Shown here in pieces: positions 17,012 to 25,007 of a DNA stretch of 40,856 bases. Position 1 is the first letter of the stretch; each line of letters begins with the position of its first letter. Source of the stretch: an uncultured Clostridia bacterium (lineage in GTDB: Bacteria; Bacillota; Clostridia; TANB77; CAG-508); assembly GCA_944386135.1 (NCBI GenBank), contig CALWZW010000011.1, positions 1-40,856 of the forward strand. The letters run 5' to 3'. The translations under genes were made by a program, and so were the position numbers. The notes beneath the pieces are model-generated. The model was not told the origin of the DNA. It did no database searches and was given only the letters and a program-made list of their open reading frames with translations.

Positions 17012-17293
17012 TTAATTTTTAACAGTTGATGCTTTTTCTCCAGCATGACCTTTAAATGTTCTTGTAGGAACAAATTCTCCTAATTTATGTCCTATCATTT
17101 CTTCAGCAATATATACTGGCACATGTTTTCTACCATCATGTACAGCTATTGTGTGTCCTACCATTTGTGGATATATTGTTGATGCTCTTGACCATGTCTT
17201 TAATACTTCCTTTTTGCCTGATTCGTTCATAGCTTCAATTCTTTTTAATAGCTTAGGCTCAACAAAAGGCATTTTTTTACTTGATCTTGACAT
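17012..17293 (-). CDS. rpsS: 30S ribosomal protein S19
   Basis: Head protein. Start taken at ATG 17293 ([20 protein letters not shown]), with GGAGGAAAACTTTA upstream; an earlier ATG at 17326 would add an untypical extension containing the ribosome site. 93 residues; core [20 protein letters not shown]. Confidence 0.97.
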   Translation of the reverse strand: MSRSSKKMPFVEPKLLKRIEAMNESGKKEVLKTWSRASTIYPQMVGHTIAVHDGRKHVPVYIAEEMIGHKLGEFVPTRTFKGHAGEKASTVKN

Positions 17294-17337
17294 TAAAGTT
17301 TTCCTCCATTTCTTTATAAAATACACAATCTTTATAA

Positions 17338-17367
17338 GATAACCGCATTTTCTCTTAAGCGGCTATC
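17338..17367. other. hairpin between rplB and rpsS
   Basis: GATAACCGC and GCGGCTATC form a 9-bp stem with one mismatch and a 12-nt loop. No U tract on the minus strand, so probably an RNA processing or stability hairpin rather than a terminator. Confidence 0.45.
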
Positions 17368-17400
17368 CTATTCATATTGATTGCATAATCGCTTACCTTT

Positions 17401-18228
17401 TTATTTTCTTCTCTTAACAATAAACTTATTAGAAGTTTTGTGTTGTTTTCTAGTTTTATATCCGAGAGCTGGTTTTCCCCAAGGAGTAAGTGGTCCTGGT
17501 CTACCAACTGGTGCTCTACCTTCACCACCACCATGAGGGTGATCTACTGGGTTCATAACGCTACCTCTTACTGTAGGTCTAATTCCCATATGTCTCTTTC
17601 TACCAGCTTTACCTAGTTTAACATTTTCGTGGTCTGAATTCCCGATAGTTCCTATTGTAGCTCTACATCTAACTTGAACTAATCTCATTTCTCCTGATGG
17701 AAGTCTTACGTGAGCATATTTTCCTTCTTTAGCCATAAGTTGTGCTTCTTGACCAGCTGCTCTAACCATTTTTCCACCTTGACCTGGATTTAATTCTATG
17801 TTGTGTATCATTGTACCAACAGGAATATTCTCTATTGGCATACAGTTTCCTGGCTTAATATCAGCTTTTTCTCCTGATATTACTTTGCTTCCATCTGTTA
17901 TACCTTGAGGAGCAAGAATATATGCTCTTTCTCCATCTTCATATTCTATTAATGCTATATTACTGCTACGGTTTGGATCATATTCTATACCGATTACAGT
18001 TGCTGGCATATTGTCTTTATTACGTTTAAAATCAATTATTCTGTATTTTTGTCTATTGCCTCCACCTTGATGTCTAACTGTTATTCTACCATATGAGTTT
18101 CTTCCTGCATTTTTCTTTTTCTTTGCAAGTAAAGATTTCTCAGGTGTCTTTTTAGTTATTTCTTCAAAAGTTGAAACTGTCATGTTTCTTCTTGAAGGAG
18201 TGTAGGCTTTAAAGTTTTTCATTCCCAT
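17401..18228 (-). CDS. rplB: 50S ribosomal protein L2
   Basis: Peptidyl-transferase-centre protein. 275 residues; [40 protein letters not shown] and the conserved [20 protein letters not shown] loop are all present. Normal length. Upstream lies a 355-nt spacer with two nested palindromes. Confidence 0.98.
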   Translation of the reverse strand: MGMKNFKAYTPSRRNMTVSTFEEITKKTPEKSLLAKKKKNAGRNSYGRITVRHQGGGNRQKYRIIDFKRNKDNMPATVIGIEYDPNRSSNIALIEYEDGERAYILAPQGITDGSKVISGEKADIKPGNCMPIENIPVGTMIHNIELNPGQGGKMVRAAGQEAQLMAKEGKYAHVRLPSGEMRLVQVRCRATIGTIGNSDHENVKLGKAGRKRHMGIRPTVRGSVMNPVDHPHGGGEGRAPVGRPGPLTPWGKPALGYKTRKQHKTSNKFIVKRRK

Positions 18229-18245
18229 TATTATTCTCTCCTTTC

Positions 18246-18366
18246 AATTTAATGAAAAGCTTCGTCCTTTGCATCTAATTTTCGTCTCGAAATTTTTCAA
18301 CGTACACAAGTACGCCTACAAATTTCTCACTCAATTATCTGCAAATTACTCGCTTTTGATTAAATT
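18246..18366. repeat. nested palindromic element, copy I, opposite orientation
   Basis: On the minus strand this reads like the plus strand of the other copies: AATTTAATCAAAAGCGAGTA opens, GGCGTACTTGTGTACGTTGA is the apex, and GATGCAAAGGACGAAGC precedes CTTTTCATTAAATT. The outer stem is 15 bp with the same C-C mismatch. TTGCTAGG is degenerate. It lies next to copy G but is inverted and closer to the rplB ribosome site. The 92 nt between I and G hold no gene I can see. Confidence 0.65.
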
Positions 18367-18458
18367 TCTTAAGCGGACTTTTTCCTGCTCCGCACGCAGA
18401 TATTCTTTATTTTCCTGGTTCTTTTCCAGATAATTACTATTTACGGCTCTTTTTTCCT

Positions 18459-18580
18459 AAAGCAAATCAAAAATGGTAGATTGCTAGGAAAACGAATAAA
18501 AATTTTTGAGATAGTACTTTTGTACATCGAAAAATTTTTATGAAGTTTGACAACGCAAGATGCCGTTTTTCATTTGCTTT
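18459..18580. repeat. nested palindromic element, copy G (rplW-rplB)
   Basis: Outer arms AAAGCAAATCAAAAATGG and CCGTTTTTCATTTGCTTT pair. Internal motifs GATTGCTAGG and GACAACGCAAGATGCC; inner stem AATAAAAATTTTTGAGATA with apex AGTAC-TTTT-GTACAT, close to copy D. It ends three bases before the rplW stop. Confidence 0.85.
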
Positions 18581-18583
18581 ATA

Positions 18584-18931
18584 CTACGCGCCCATAAACT
18601 CATCTATAGAGTCCTTAAACTTCTTAGTTACTTTAACTTCTTTTCCACCTTTTGTTAAATATGTTTTATCTCCAGGTTCTGTGTTTATTGTAACTATTGC
18701 TTTTTTCCAATCTGATGTCATTCCTGTATGAGCTCCTACTCTTTTTTCTTTTCCTTTTACAGATATAGTATTTACTTTTTCTACTTTAACTCCGAAAAGT
18801 TTTTCAACTGCATTTGCAATTTCTATTTTTGTAGCTTTTTTATTAACTTCAAAGGTATACTTTCCATTTTGTAATTCGCTACTACTTTTTTCTGTTACTA
18901 TTGGTGCTATTATTATTTCTTCTGCCTTCAT
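18584..18931 (-). CDS. rplW: 50S ribosomal protein L23
   Basis: Tunnel-exit protein, docking site for trigger factor (its gene, tig, is at 37032-38327). 115 residues: [20 protein letters not shown] start and [20 protein letters not shown]. Normal length apart from a slightly longer tail. Overlaps rplD by one base. Confidence 0.97.
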   Translation of the reverse strand: MKAEEIIIAPIVTEKSSSELQNGKYTFEVNKKATKIEIANAVEKLFGVKVEKVNTISVKGKEKRVGAHTGMTSDWKKAIVTINTEPGDKTYLTKGGKEVKVTKKFKDSIDEFMGA

Positions 18932-19554
18932 TATGCGTACACCTCCTCTAGTTTCTTTATAGTATCTAGTGTAACTACAAGGTTTGTATATTTTAATAAA
19001 TCATAAACATTTATTGTATTAACTAAGCTTGTTTTTACTCCTTCGATATTTCTTGCAGATTTTTGAACATTTTCATTCTTTTCTGGTAGAAGTATTAATG
19101 CTTTTCCTTCTACTTTTAAATTTGATAAAGCATTTGCCATATTTTTTGTTTTTATTTCATCAAATGCTAGTTTATCAACAACTACTAGTTCATTTTCCAT
19201 AACTTTTGAGCTTAATACTGATTTAACTGCTAATCTCTTTTCTTTCTTGTTTACTTTATAAGTATATGAACGAGGCTTTGGACCTAAAGCTATACCTCCC
19301 TTAATCCATTGTGGAGAACGAGTACTTCCTTGTCTTGCTCTACCTGTTCCTTTTTGTCTCCATGGTTTCTTTCCACCACCAGAAACTTCTGCTCTAGTTT
19401 TTGTACTTTGTGTTCCTTGTCTTTGATTTGCTAAGTAATTTACAAGTACACTGTGAACTATATTTTCATTTGGTTCAATTCCAAATATTTCTTCTTTTAA
19501 GTCTACAGTATTAACTTTTTTACCATTTATATCATAAACATCTACTTTTGGCAT
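18931..19554 (-). CDS. rplD: 50S ribosomal protein L4
   Basis: Tunnel protein and, in many bacteria, repressor of the S10 operon. Start taken at ATG 19554 ([20 protein letters not shown]), with AAGGAGGAAAG upstream. 207 residues; the extended loop [20 protein letters not shown] is clear. The long structured leader upstream of rpsJ could be its target (inference). Confidence 0.97.
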   Translation of the reverse strand: MPKVDVYDINGKKVNTVDLKEEIFGIEPNENIVHSVLVNYLANQRQGTQSTKTRAEVSGGGKKPWRQKGTGRARQGSTRSPQWIKGGIALGPKPRSYTYKVNKKEKRLAVKSVLSSKVMENELVVVDKLAFDEIKTKNMANALSNLKVEGKALILLPEKNENVQKSARNIEGVKTSLVNTINVYDLLKYTNLVVTLDTIKKLEEVYA

Positions 19555-19577
19555 TTCTCTTTCCTCCTTCCTTTCCA

Positions 19578-20210
19578 TTATGCTGATTTAACTGATTTCT
19601 TTATTTTTAGTATTGCACCTTTAGGTCCTGGTACACTACCTTTTACTAATATTACATTTTTATCCATGTCAACTTTTACTACATCTAAGTTTTGGATTGT
19701 AACTGTTTGGCATCCCATATGTCCTGGAAGTTTTTTACCTTTAAAAACTCTTCCTGGAGTTGATGTAGGTCCCATTGAACCTGGTCTTCTATGATACATA
19801 GAACCATGTCCCATTGGTCCTCTATGTTGTCCATGACGTTTGATAACACCTTGGAATCCTTTTCCTTTTGTAATTCCTTGAACATCTATTTTATCGCCTT
19901 GCTCAAAAACATCTGCTTTTATTTCATCTCCTACTTTAGCTTCTCCTACATTCTCAACTCTGAATTCTCTTAAATGTTTTTTTAGTGCAAGTTTTGATTT
20001 TGTAAAATGTCCTTTTAATGGTTTATTTACATGTTTTTCTTTTACTTCGCCGTAACCTAATTGTATACTATTGTATCCATCTGTTTCTACAGTTTTAACT
20101 TGAGTAACTGTACATGGTCCAGCTTCTATAACTGTTACAGGAACAACTAATCCTTTATCATCAAATATTTGTGTCATTCCTACTTTCTTTCCTATAATTG
20201 TTTTGTTCAT
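19578..20210 (-). CDS. rplC: 50S ribosomal protein L3
   Basis: Early-assembly 23S rRNA binder reaching the peptidyl-transferase centre. 210 residues: [20 protein letters not shown] start, then the long loop [20 protein letters not shown] and [20 protein letters not shown]. Normal length. Confidence 0.98.
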   Translation of the reverse strand: MNKTIIGKKVGMTQIFDDKGLVVPVTVIEAGPCTVTQVKTVETDGYNSIQLGYGEVKEKHVNKPLKGHFTKSKLALKKHLREFRVENVGEAKVGDEIKADVFEQGDKIDVQGITKGKGFQGVIKRHGQHRGPMGHGSMYHRRPGSMGPTSTPGRVFKGKKLPGHMGCQTVTIQNLDVVKVDMDKNVILVKGSVPGPKGAILKIKKSVKSA

Positions 20211-20288
20211 TTTTGTTTTCCTCCTAAACTATTGGCTGATATTTTATATTTCGTTATAGTAAAACGTTATACCAGCTTGGTTTTAAAA

Positions 20289-20618
20289 TTATAATTTCAT
20301 CTCTATATCAACACCAGCTGGTAATTCTAATTTCATTAGACTGTCAACTGTTTTTTGTGTTGGGTAGAAAATGTCAATAACTCTTTTATGTGTTCTCATT
20401 TCAAATTGTTCTCTTGAATCTTTGTATTTATGAGGACAACGTAAAATTGTTACTACTTCTTTTTGTGTTGGTAATGGAATAGGACCTGATACCTTTGCTC
20501 CTGTTCTTTTAGCAGTATCCACTATCTTTTCAGCAGACTGTTCTAAAACAACATGATCATAAGCTTTTAATCTTATTCTGATTTTTTCACTACCTGTAAC
20601 ATTGCTTTTTACTGCCAT
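20289..20618 (-). CDS. rpsJ: 30S ribosomal protein S10
   Basis: Head protein, also NusE in antitermination complexes. 109 residues, a few longer at the N-terminus ([20 protein letters not shown]) than the usual 102. [20 protein letters not shown] is the family core. First gene of the S10 cluster. AGAAGGAGGG ribosome site. Confidence 0.97.
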   Translation of the reverse strand: MAVKSNVTGSEKIRIRLKAYDHVVLEQSAEKIVDTAKRTGAKVSGPIPLPTQKEVVTILRCPHKYKDSREQFEMRTHKRVIDIFYPTQKTVDSLMKLELPAGVDIEMKL

Positions 20619-20862
20619 AGTATAATTTCCCTCCTTCTAAAAATTTAATGATACCTTGGCAATTTATAAAACGCATCCTGGTGTTTCCAAACACTCTATT
20701 ATATAATCCCAAGTTTCATTAGTATTTCTCTTGGGATAAGCGTTTAATATTTAAAAACTTATCGCCTTGGTCTTAGCCACGACATGCTCCACAGAAGTTC
20801 CCTCCATTCCTTACTGTTTGTAAGGATGTAGCCACATTCTGCTTCTACGCAAAATTTCGTAC
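20619..20862 (-). promoter_or_regulatory. structured leader of the S10 operon
   Basis: About 245 nt of untranslated leader between promoter and rpsJ. Visible hairpins in transcript order: CCTTAC/GTAAGG, GATAAG/CTTATC, ATCCCAAG/CTTGGGAT and GTGTTT/AAACAC. No open frame. By analogy with E. coli and Bacillus, L4 may bind here to control the operon, but I cannot match the sequence to a known leader. Confidence 0.5.
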
Positions 20863-20868
20863 TTAAAT

Positions 20869-20897
20869 ATTATACAATGCTTGTAGCCGTATGTCAA
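20869..20897 (-). promoter_or_regulatory. sigma-A promoter of the S10-spc-alpha cluster
   Basis: Minus strand: TTGACA (20897-20892), exactly 17 nt, TATAAT (20874-20869). Both boxes are perfect consensus, as expected for a highly expressed operon. It lies directly downstream of the spoVG terminator. Confidence 0.9.
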
Positions 20898-20926
20898 GCA
20901 CTTTTGTAAAATATTTGTAATATTTC

Positions 20927-20963
20927 AAAAAACTCGCTACACTTTTTTGTGTAGCGAGTTTTC
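20927..20963 (-). terminator. terminator of spoVG
   Basis: AACTCGCTACAC and GTGTAGCGAGTT form a perfect 12-bp stem with a six-base loop. T runs follow on both strands. It separates spoVG from the S10 promoter. Confidence 0.9.
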
Positions 20964-20991
20964 TTAAATATAATATTATTTATAATATTTA

Positions 20992-21264
20992 TTATTCTGC
21001 TGATTCCTCTGTTTCAGGAGCCTCATAAGCTTCTAAAATAGCGTTTTGGATTTTTTCTCTTGTATCAGCATTGATTGGATGAGCTATATCTTTGAATTCT
21101 CCGTTTGGAGTTTTTCTGCTAGGCATAGCTATGAATAATCCATTTTGACTTTCGATAACTTTGATATCGTGTATTACGAATTCATTATCAAAAGTTACAG
21201 AAGCAACAGCTTTCATTCTGTTTTCTGAATTAACTTTTCTTAAACGTACATCTGTTATTTGCAT
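20992..21264 (-). CDS. spoVG: SpoVG regulator
   Basis: Small RNA- and DNA-binding protein, named for a sporulation phenotype but found in many non-sporulating Firmicutes. 90 residues: [20 protein letters not shown], then [20 protein letters not shown] and the conserved [20 protein letters not shown]. Monocistronic, with its own terminator. A TTGTACAT/ATGTACAA dyad lies in its upstream region. Confidence 0.95.
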   Translation of the reverse strand: MQITDVRLRKVNSENRMKAVASVTFDNEFVIHDIKVIESQNGLFIAMPSRKTPNGEFKDIAHPINADTREKIQNAILEAYEAPETEESAE

Positions 21265-21299
21265 GTTTTGTTCACCGCCTTATAAAATGTTATAGTTTT

Positions 21300-21321
21300 T
21301 TGTACATTTTTTTATGTACAA
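21300..21321. promoter_or_regulatory. dyad upstream of spoVG
   Basis: TTGTACAT and ATGTACAA pair perfectly around six T. It lies 36-57 nt before the spoVG start, near a TATAAC -10-like box, so it may be an operator or a leader hairpin. The same GTAC-T-GTAC pattern forms the apex of the nested palindromes, which may be coincidence. Confidence 0.4.
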
Positions 21322-21456
21322 GGGTATTATTCGCCAAAAAAAATCTTTTTCCTTCTATTTTTTACAAAAAATTTATTCAGTATACTTTAAAATTACATTT
21401 ATATGTTATATAATTTAACTATATAAGCAATTACATGTTTCTAATCGGAGGTTTTT

Positions 21457-22171
21457 ATGAAAATTGTAAAAAGAGCTTTACTGTTTTTTATTATAGTCAT
21501 TTTAATAATACTTGCTTATCTAATTTTTAATGGATATCTCTTATATAAAGAAGCCATAGATGAAAAAAGTTTAGAGGATAGAATTTCGGAACTTCAGAGT
21601 GAGGAACACTTCACTCACTATAATGATGTTCCTGATTATTATCTTAAAGCTGTCGTTTCTGTTGAAGATCATAGATTTTATTCTCACGGAGGTGTTGATA
21701 TAATAGCTACCGGAAGAGCTATGTTTAATAATATAAAAGCTATGGCTTATGTAGAAGGAGGAAGTTCAATAAGTCAGCAAGTTGCCAAAAATTTATGCTT
21801 TACTCAAGAAAAAACTTTATACAGAAAAATAGCTGAACTTTTTGTTGTTCATCAATTAGAAAAAAATTATTCTAAAGAAGAAATATTAGAGCTTTATATA
21901 AATAACATATATTTTGGTGATGGATATTATAATATTTATGACGCAAGTATGCGGATATTTTAATAAAGAACCTGCTGATTTAAACTTATATGAAGCAACT
22001 ATGCTCGCTGGTGTTCCTAATGCTCCTTCTGCTTATTCTCCTACTGAAAATTTAGAGCTTGCAGAAGAAAGACAATCTCAAGTTCTTGATGCAATGGTTA
22101 GGTTTGATAACCTTTCTCAAGAGGAAGCAGATAGTGTAAAAGCAATGCAAGAAACTAGAAAAGATACATAA
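21457..22171 (+). CDS. monofunctional peptidoglycan glycosyltransferase (GT51), interrupted by one CGGA site
   Basis: Polymerises lipid II into glycan strands. One N-terminal membrane helix (about 7-26), then a GT51 domain: E70 in SVEDHRFYSHGG, GGSSISQQVAKNL, E127 in RKIAELF, and KEEILELYINNIYFG. The frame breaks at 21952-21955 (AGT ATG CGG A). Reading CGGA as Gly (G166) continues as YDASMGYFNKEPADLNLYEA and LAGVPNAPSAYSP, giving 237 residues and ending before any transpeptidase domain. Zero-frame reading stops two codons later. The start at 21457 has GGAGG upstream. Alternatives are the truncated N-domain of a class A PBP or a pseudogene. Shares its terminator with convergent ldhA. Confidence 0.9.
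21952..21955 (+). other. CGGA +1 site of the glycosyltransferase
   Basis: Frame reads GCA AGT ATG CGG A. Skipping C gives ATG GGA TAT TTT (Met-Gly166-Tyr-Phe), a normal GT51 continuation. Without the shift a TAA stop follows after two more codons. Confidence 0.8.
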
Positions 22172-22173
22172 AC

Positions 22174-22209
22174 AAAAAAGTCAAGTACAAAATTGTACTT
22201 GACTTTTTT
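22174..22209. terminator. bidirectional terminator, glycosyltransferase / ldhA
   Basis: AAAAAAGTCAAGTACAA and TTGTACTTGACTTTTTT form a perfect 17-bp stem with an AA loop, giving T runs on both strands between converging genes. Confidence 0.92.
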
Positions 22210-22218
22210 GCTTATAAT

Positions 22219-23205
22219 TTATAGTTCATTTGCACAAGTTCCTGTTTCAAATTCCTCTTTTATATTTTCTAAAGTATCGCTTGCTATCTTATTTAATGCT
22301 TCCCTTGTAAAGAATGCTTGATGAGAAGTAATAAATACATTTGGCATTGAAAGTAAAATTGATAAATTCTTATCTCTTACATAACTATTAGACATATCTC
22401 TTAAGAAAAATTCTTCCTCATCTTCATAAACATCTAATCCAACTCCACCTATTTTTCCTTCTGATAATTTTTCTACTAAATCATCTGTATTAATCAATTT
22501 ACCTCTGCTGCAGTTTATAATCATAACTCCATCTTTCATTTTAGATATACTATCTTTATTTATCATTCTTTCTGTTTCTTTTGTTAATGGGCAATGTAAA
22601 GATATAATATCTGCATTTTTATAAAGTGTGTCTAAGTCAACATATTCGAAGCCAGCTTCTTTTTGAAAATTCTCATCTTTGTACATGTCATAAGCGATTA
22701 TATTTGTTCCAAAGCCTTTCATTATATTAATAAATGCTTTTCCTATTCTTCCTGTCCCTATTACTCCAACAGTTTTTCCATGAATATCAAATCCTAATAA
22801 TCCATCTAATGAAAAATTATATTTTCTTGTTCTTTGATATGATTTATATAATTTTCTATTAATACATAATAATAATCCTACTGCATGTTCTGCGACCGCA
22901 TAAGGAGAGTATTGTGGTACTCTAACAACCTTTAATTTTCCTCTGTTTTCTACATCTACATTATTAAATCCCGCACATCTTAATGCTAAAACCTTTACTC
23001 CATTTTCTTCTAATATTTTTAATGTTTCTGCATCTGCTTTGTCATTTACAAATATACATACTACATCAAATCCTTTTGTTAGATGTGCTGTTTCTGAATT
23101 TAACTTAGATTCAAAATATGTTATTTCATAATTGTAATCCTTATTGTGTTTGTTAAAAACTTCTTTGTCATAATTTTTTGCATCAAAAAAAGCTATTTTT
23201 ATCAT
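22219..23205 (-). CDS. ldhA: D-lactate dehydrogenase (2-hydroxyacid dehydrogenase family)
   Basis: Reduces pyruvate to D-lactate with NADH, a fermentation end step in the cytosol. 328 residues with the Rossmann motif VGVIGTGRIGKAF (about 146-158), catalytic Arg in INCSRGKLINTDDL, Glu in the DVYEDEEEFF region and His in ITSHQAFFT. YSPYAVAEHAVGLLL is typical of the D-LDH branch rather than phosphoglycerate dehydrogenase. Monocistronic with a GGAGG site. A related 2-hydroxyacid substrate cannot be excluded. Confidence 0.9.
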   Translation of the reverse strand: MIKIAFFDAKNYDKEVFNKHNKDYNYEITYFESKLNSETAHLTKGFDVVCIFVNDKADAETLKILEENGVKVLALRCAGFNNVDVENRGKLKVVRVPQYSPYAVAEHAVGLLLCINRKLYKSYQRTRKYNFSLDGLLGFDIHGKTVGVIGTGRIGKAFINIMKGFGTNIIAYDMYKDENFQKEAGFEYVDLDTLYKNADIISLHCPLTKETERMINKDSISKMKDGVMIINCSRGKLINTDDLVEKLSEGKIGGVGLDVYEDEEEFFLRDMSNSYVRDKNLSILLSMPNVFITSHQAFFTREALNKIASDTLENIKEEFETGTCANEL

Positions 23206-23284
23206 TGTAATTCCTCCTTATTTGTTGTATTTTTATCTAACTTAAAAATTATATACCTATTTTATGTAGATTTCAAGAGGTATT

Positions 23285-23309
23285 AAAAAAACTCTCCTAT
23301 ATAAGAGAG
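23285..23309 (-). terminator. terminator of the tRNA operon
   Basis: Minus strand: CTCTCTTATATAGGAGAG hairpin followed by TTTTTTTAA, 6 nt after tRNA-Phe. Confidence 0.85.
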
Positions 23310-23315
23310 CTTATT

Positions 23316-23391
<76 letters not shown>

Positions 23392-23415
23392 TTATTTTTT
23401 CTTATAAAATAAAAA

Positions 23416-23492
23416 TGGCGACCTGGAACGGGCTCGAACCGTCGACCTCTAGCGTGACAGGCTAGCGTTCTAACCAACTGAACTACCAGGCC
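23416..23492 (-). tRNA. tRNA-Asp (GTC)
   Basis: 77 nt including CCA. Acceptor GGCCTGG/CCAGGTC, anticodon loop CTGTCAC with anticodon GTC. Normal seven-base loop. Confidence 0.97.
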
Positions 23493-23529
23493 GTAAAAAA
23501 CGGCTATTTTATTTAGCACTTAGACAAAA

Positions 23530-23605
23530 TGGTGGGCGCAATAGGGCTCGAACCTATGACCTCCTGCTTGTAAGGCAGATGCTCTCCCAGCTGAGCTATG
23601 CGCCC
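23530..23605 (-). tRNA. tRNA-Val (TAC)
   Basis: 76 nt including CCA. Acceptor GGGCGCA/TGCGCCC, anticodon loop CTTACAA with anticodon TAC. First gene of the operon. Confidence 0.97.
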
Positions 23606-23615
23606 ATTTCCTGTC

Positions 23616-23728
23616 GGCGAATTCTAGTATACTAAATTTAGCAGCAATTGTCAATAGTTATTTTAAAATTTTTTCATTTTTTTATTATAGTAAAATCATA
23701 TTTTATCAATGTATACTAGAATCTCGCC
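23616..23728. repeat. inverted repeat around the tRNA promoter
   Basis: GGCGAATTCTAGTATAC (23616-23632) and GTATACTAGAATCTCGCC (23711-23728) are reverse complements apart from one inserted base, about 80 nt apart. The left arm contains the tRNA -10 box, so the right arm carries a copy of it facing the other way, at the end of ctpA. Confidence 0.7.
23626..23654 (-). promoter_or_regulatory. promoter of the tRNA operon
   Basis: Minus strand: TTGACA (23654-23649), 17-nt spacer, TATACT (23631-23626), 20 nt before tRNA-Val. Confidence 0.85.
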
Positions 23729-23737
23729 TAAAATATA

Positions 23738-24916
23738 CTATTTCATTTTCTCATTCAAAATTTCTTTTGCTTTTTCTAATTGTTCATTAATACCAGTAAC
23801 AGCGTAATCTGGTTCGATTCCTACTTCATTTATTTTTTCTTCTTTTGGAGTATAATACTCTTGTGAAGTAACTTTTAGTGCTCCTCCGTTTGATAGATAT
23901 ATTAATTCTTGTATTACACCTTTTCCATATGTTTTTTCTCCAACTATTTCAGCTTTATCATTATCTTTAAGAGCTGCTGCAAGTATTTCTGAAGCACTTG
24001 CTGATTCTCCATTTGTGATAACTACAACCGGCATAGTTATTATAGGGTCTTTTTCTGATTTAGTTATCTCTTTGTTTCCATCTTTATCTGCTGTTATTAA
24101 TAGTACATCATCTTTGTCGCATATTAATTCTGCAATATCTAGGGCTTCGTCTACTAATCCCCCTCCATTATATCTTAAGTCGATTATTAGCGATTTAGCG
24201 CCTTGTTCTACTAATCCATTATATGCATTTAGAAAATCGTCTTTACAACCTTCGTCAAATGTTTCTATATATATATATCCTATATTATTTTCTAATAGCT
24301 CACTTGTTACATAATTTACGTGTACATTTCCTCTAGTAACATTTATGTCTAATGTTTCACCATTTCTTAAAATTGTAAGCTTTACTTCTGTTCCTTCTTC
24401 TCCTCTGATTTTGCTTGATACTTCTTCTAAATCAGCAGCTTCATATTCAACATCATCTACTTTAATTATTTGGTCTCCCTCTTGCAAACCTGCTGCTTCT
24501 GCTGGGGAATTCGGAATTGTAGATAATACAGTAATAGTATTATTTTCTAGGTCTGCTTGCATATATACACCTATCCCCACAAAGTTACCTAGTGTTGTTG
24601 CTGTAAAATCATCAAGTTCTTCCTCTGTATAGTAAGTTGTATATACATCTCCTATAGACTCTACCATTCCTTTTAATGCTCCATCGATTAGTTCATCTTT
24701 GTCTACTTCTCCGATGTATTTTTCTTCTAATATTTCTGATATTGAAGTTATTGCAGATTCTAATTGTTGCCTTATATCAGTTTCCCCTTGTGCAGTTATC
24801 AAGTACTTTCTGCTTCCGTCATATCTTATTATACTTGTAACAACAAAAGTAACAATTGCAACAACTATAACAAGCATTATTGACCTATATATATTTTTTC
24901 TTTTTTCATTTTCCAT
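23738..24916 (-). CDS. ctpA: C-terminal processing serine protease (S41, CtpA/CtpB type)
   Basis: Extracytoplasmic PDZ protease with a Ser-Lys dyad. 392 residues: N-terminal membrane helix (about 11-30), PDZ domain (about 110-190, FVGIGVYMQ... AGLQEGDQIIKVDDV), then the S41 domain with the Ser in GESASASEI (293-301) and Lys322 in TYGKG. Last gene of ftsE-ftsX-M23-ctpA, 92 nt after the M23 gene with a hairpin in between. This grouping suggests cleavage of septal or sporulation cell-wall regulators (inference). Confidence 0.95.
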   Translation of the reverse strand: MENEKRKNIYRSIMLVIVVAIVTFVVTSIIRYDGSRKYLITAQGETDIRQQLESAITSISEILEEKYIGEVDKDELIDGALKGMVESIGDVYTTYYTEEELDDFTATTLGNFVGIGVYMQADLENNTITVLSTIPNSPAEAAGLQEGDQIIKVDDVEYEAADLEEVSSKIRGEEGTEVKLTILRNGETLDINVTRGNVHVNYVTSELLENNIGYIYIETFDEGCKDDFLNAYNGLVEQGAKSLIIDLRYNGGGLVDEALDIAELICDKDDVLLITADKDGNKEITKSEKDPIITMPVVVITNGESASASEILAAALKDNDKAEIVGEKTYGKGVIQELIYLSNGGALKVTSQEYYTPKEEKINEVGIEPDYAVTGINEQLEKAKEILNEKMK

Positions 24917-24957
24917 ATAAAAGCCTCCAAATAGATTATATTCCTAATTTATCAATT

Positions 24958-24993
24958 AAATTCACTTAAAGAAAAATTTCTTTAAGTGAATTT
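24958..24993. terminator. hairpin between the M23 gene and ctpA
   Basis: AAATTCACTTAAAGAAA and TTTCTTTAAGTGAATTT pair perfectly (17 bp, AA loop). On the minus strand only a short T-rich tail follows, so it may attenuate rather than fully stop transcription into ctpA. Confidence 0.65.
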
Positions 24994-25007
24994 AATTAAA
25001 TGAGATA

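Noticed and set aside
4354-18580. CRISPR array
   Set aside because: The repeated elements are long palindromes at irregular distances with genes between them, without short equal spacers.
21952-21955. prfB-like programmed frameshift
   Set aside because: prfB-type sites use a slippery CTT before a stop codon and an upstream SD-like sequence. Here the shifted codon is CGG, the preceding codon varies, and no shared SD-like element is seen.
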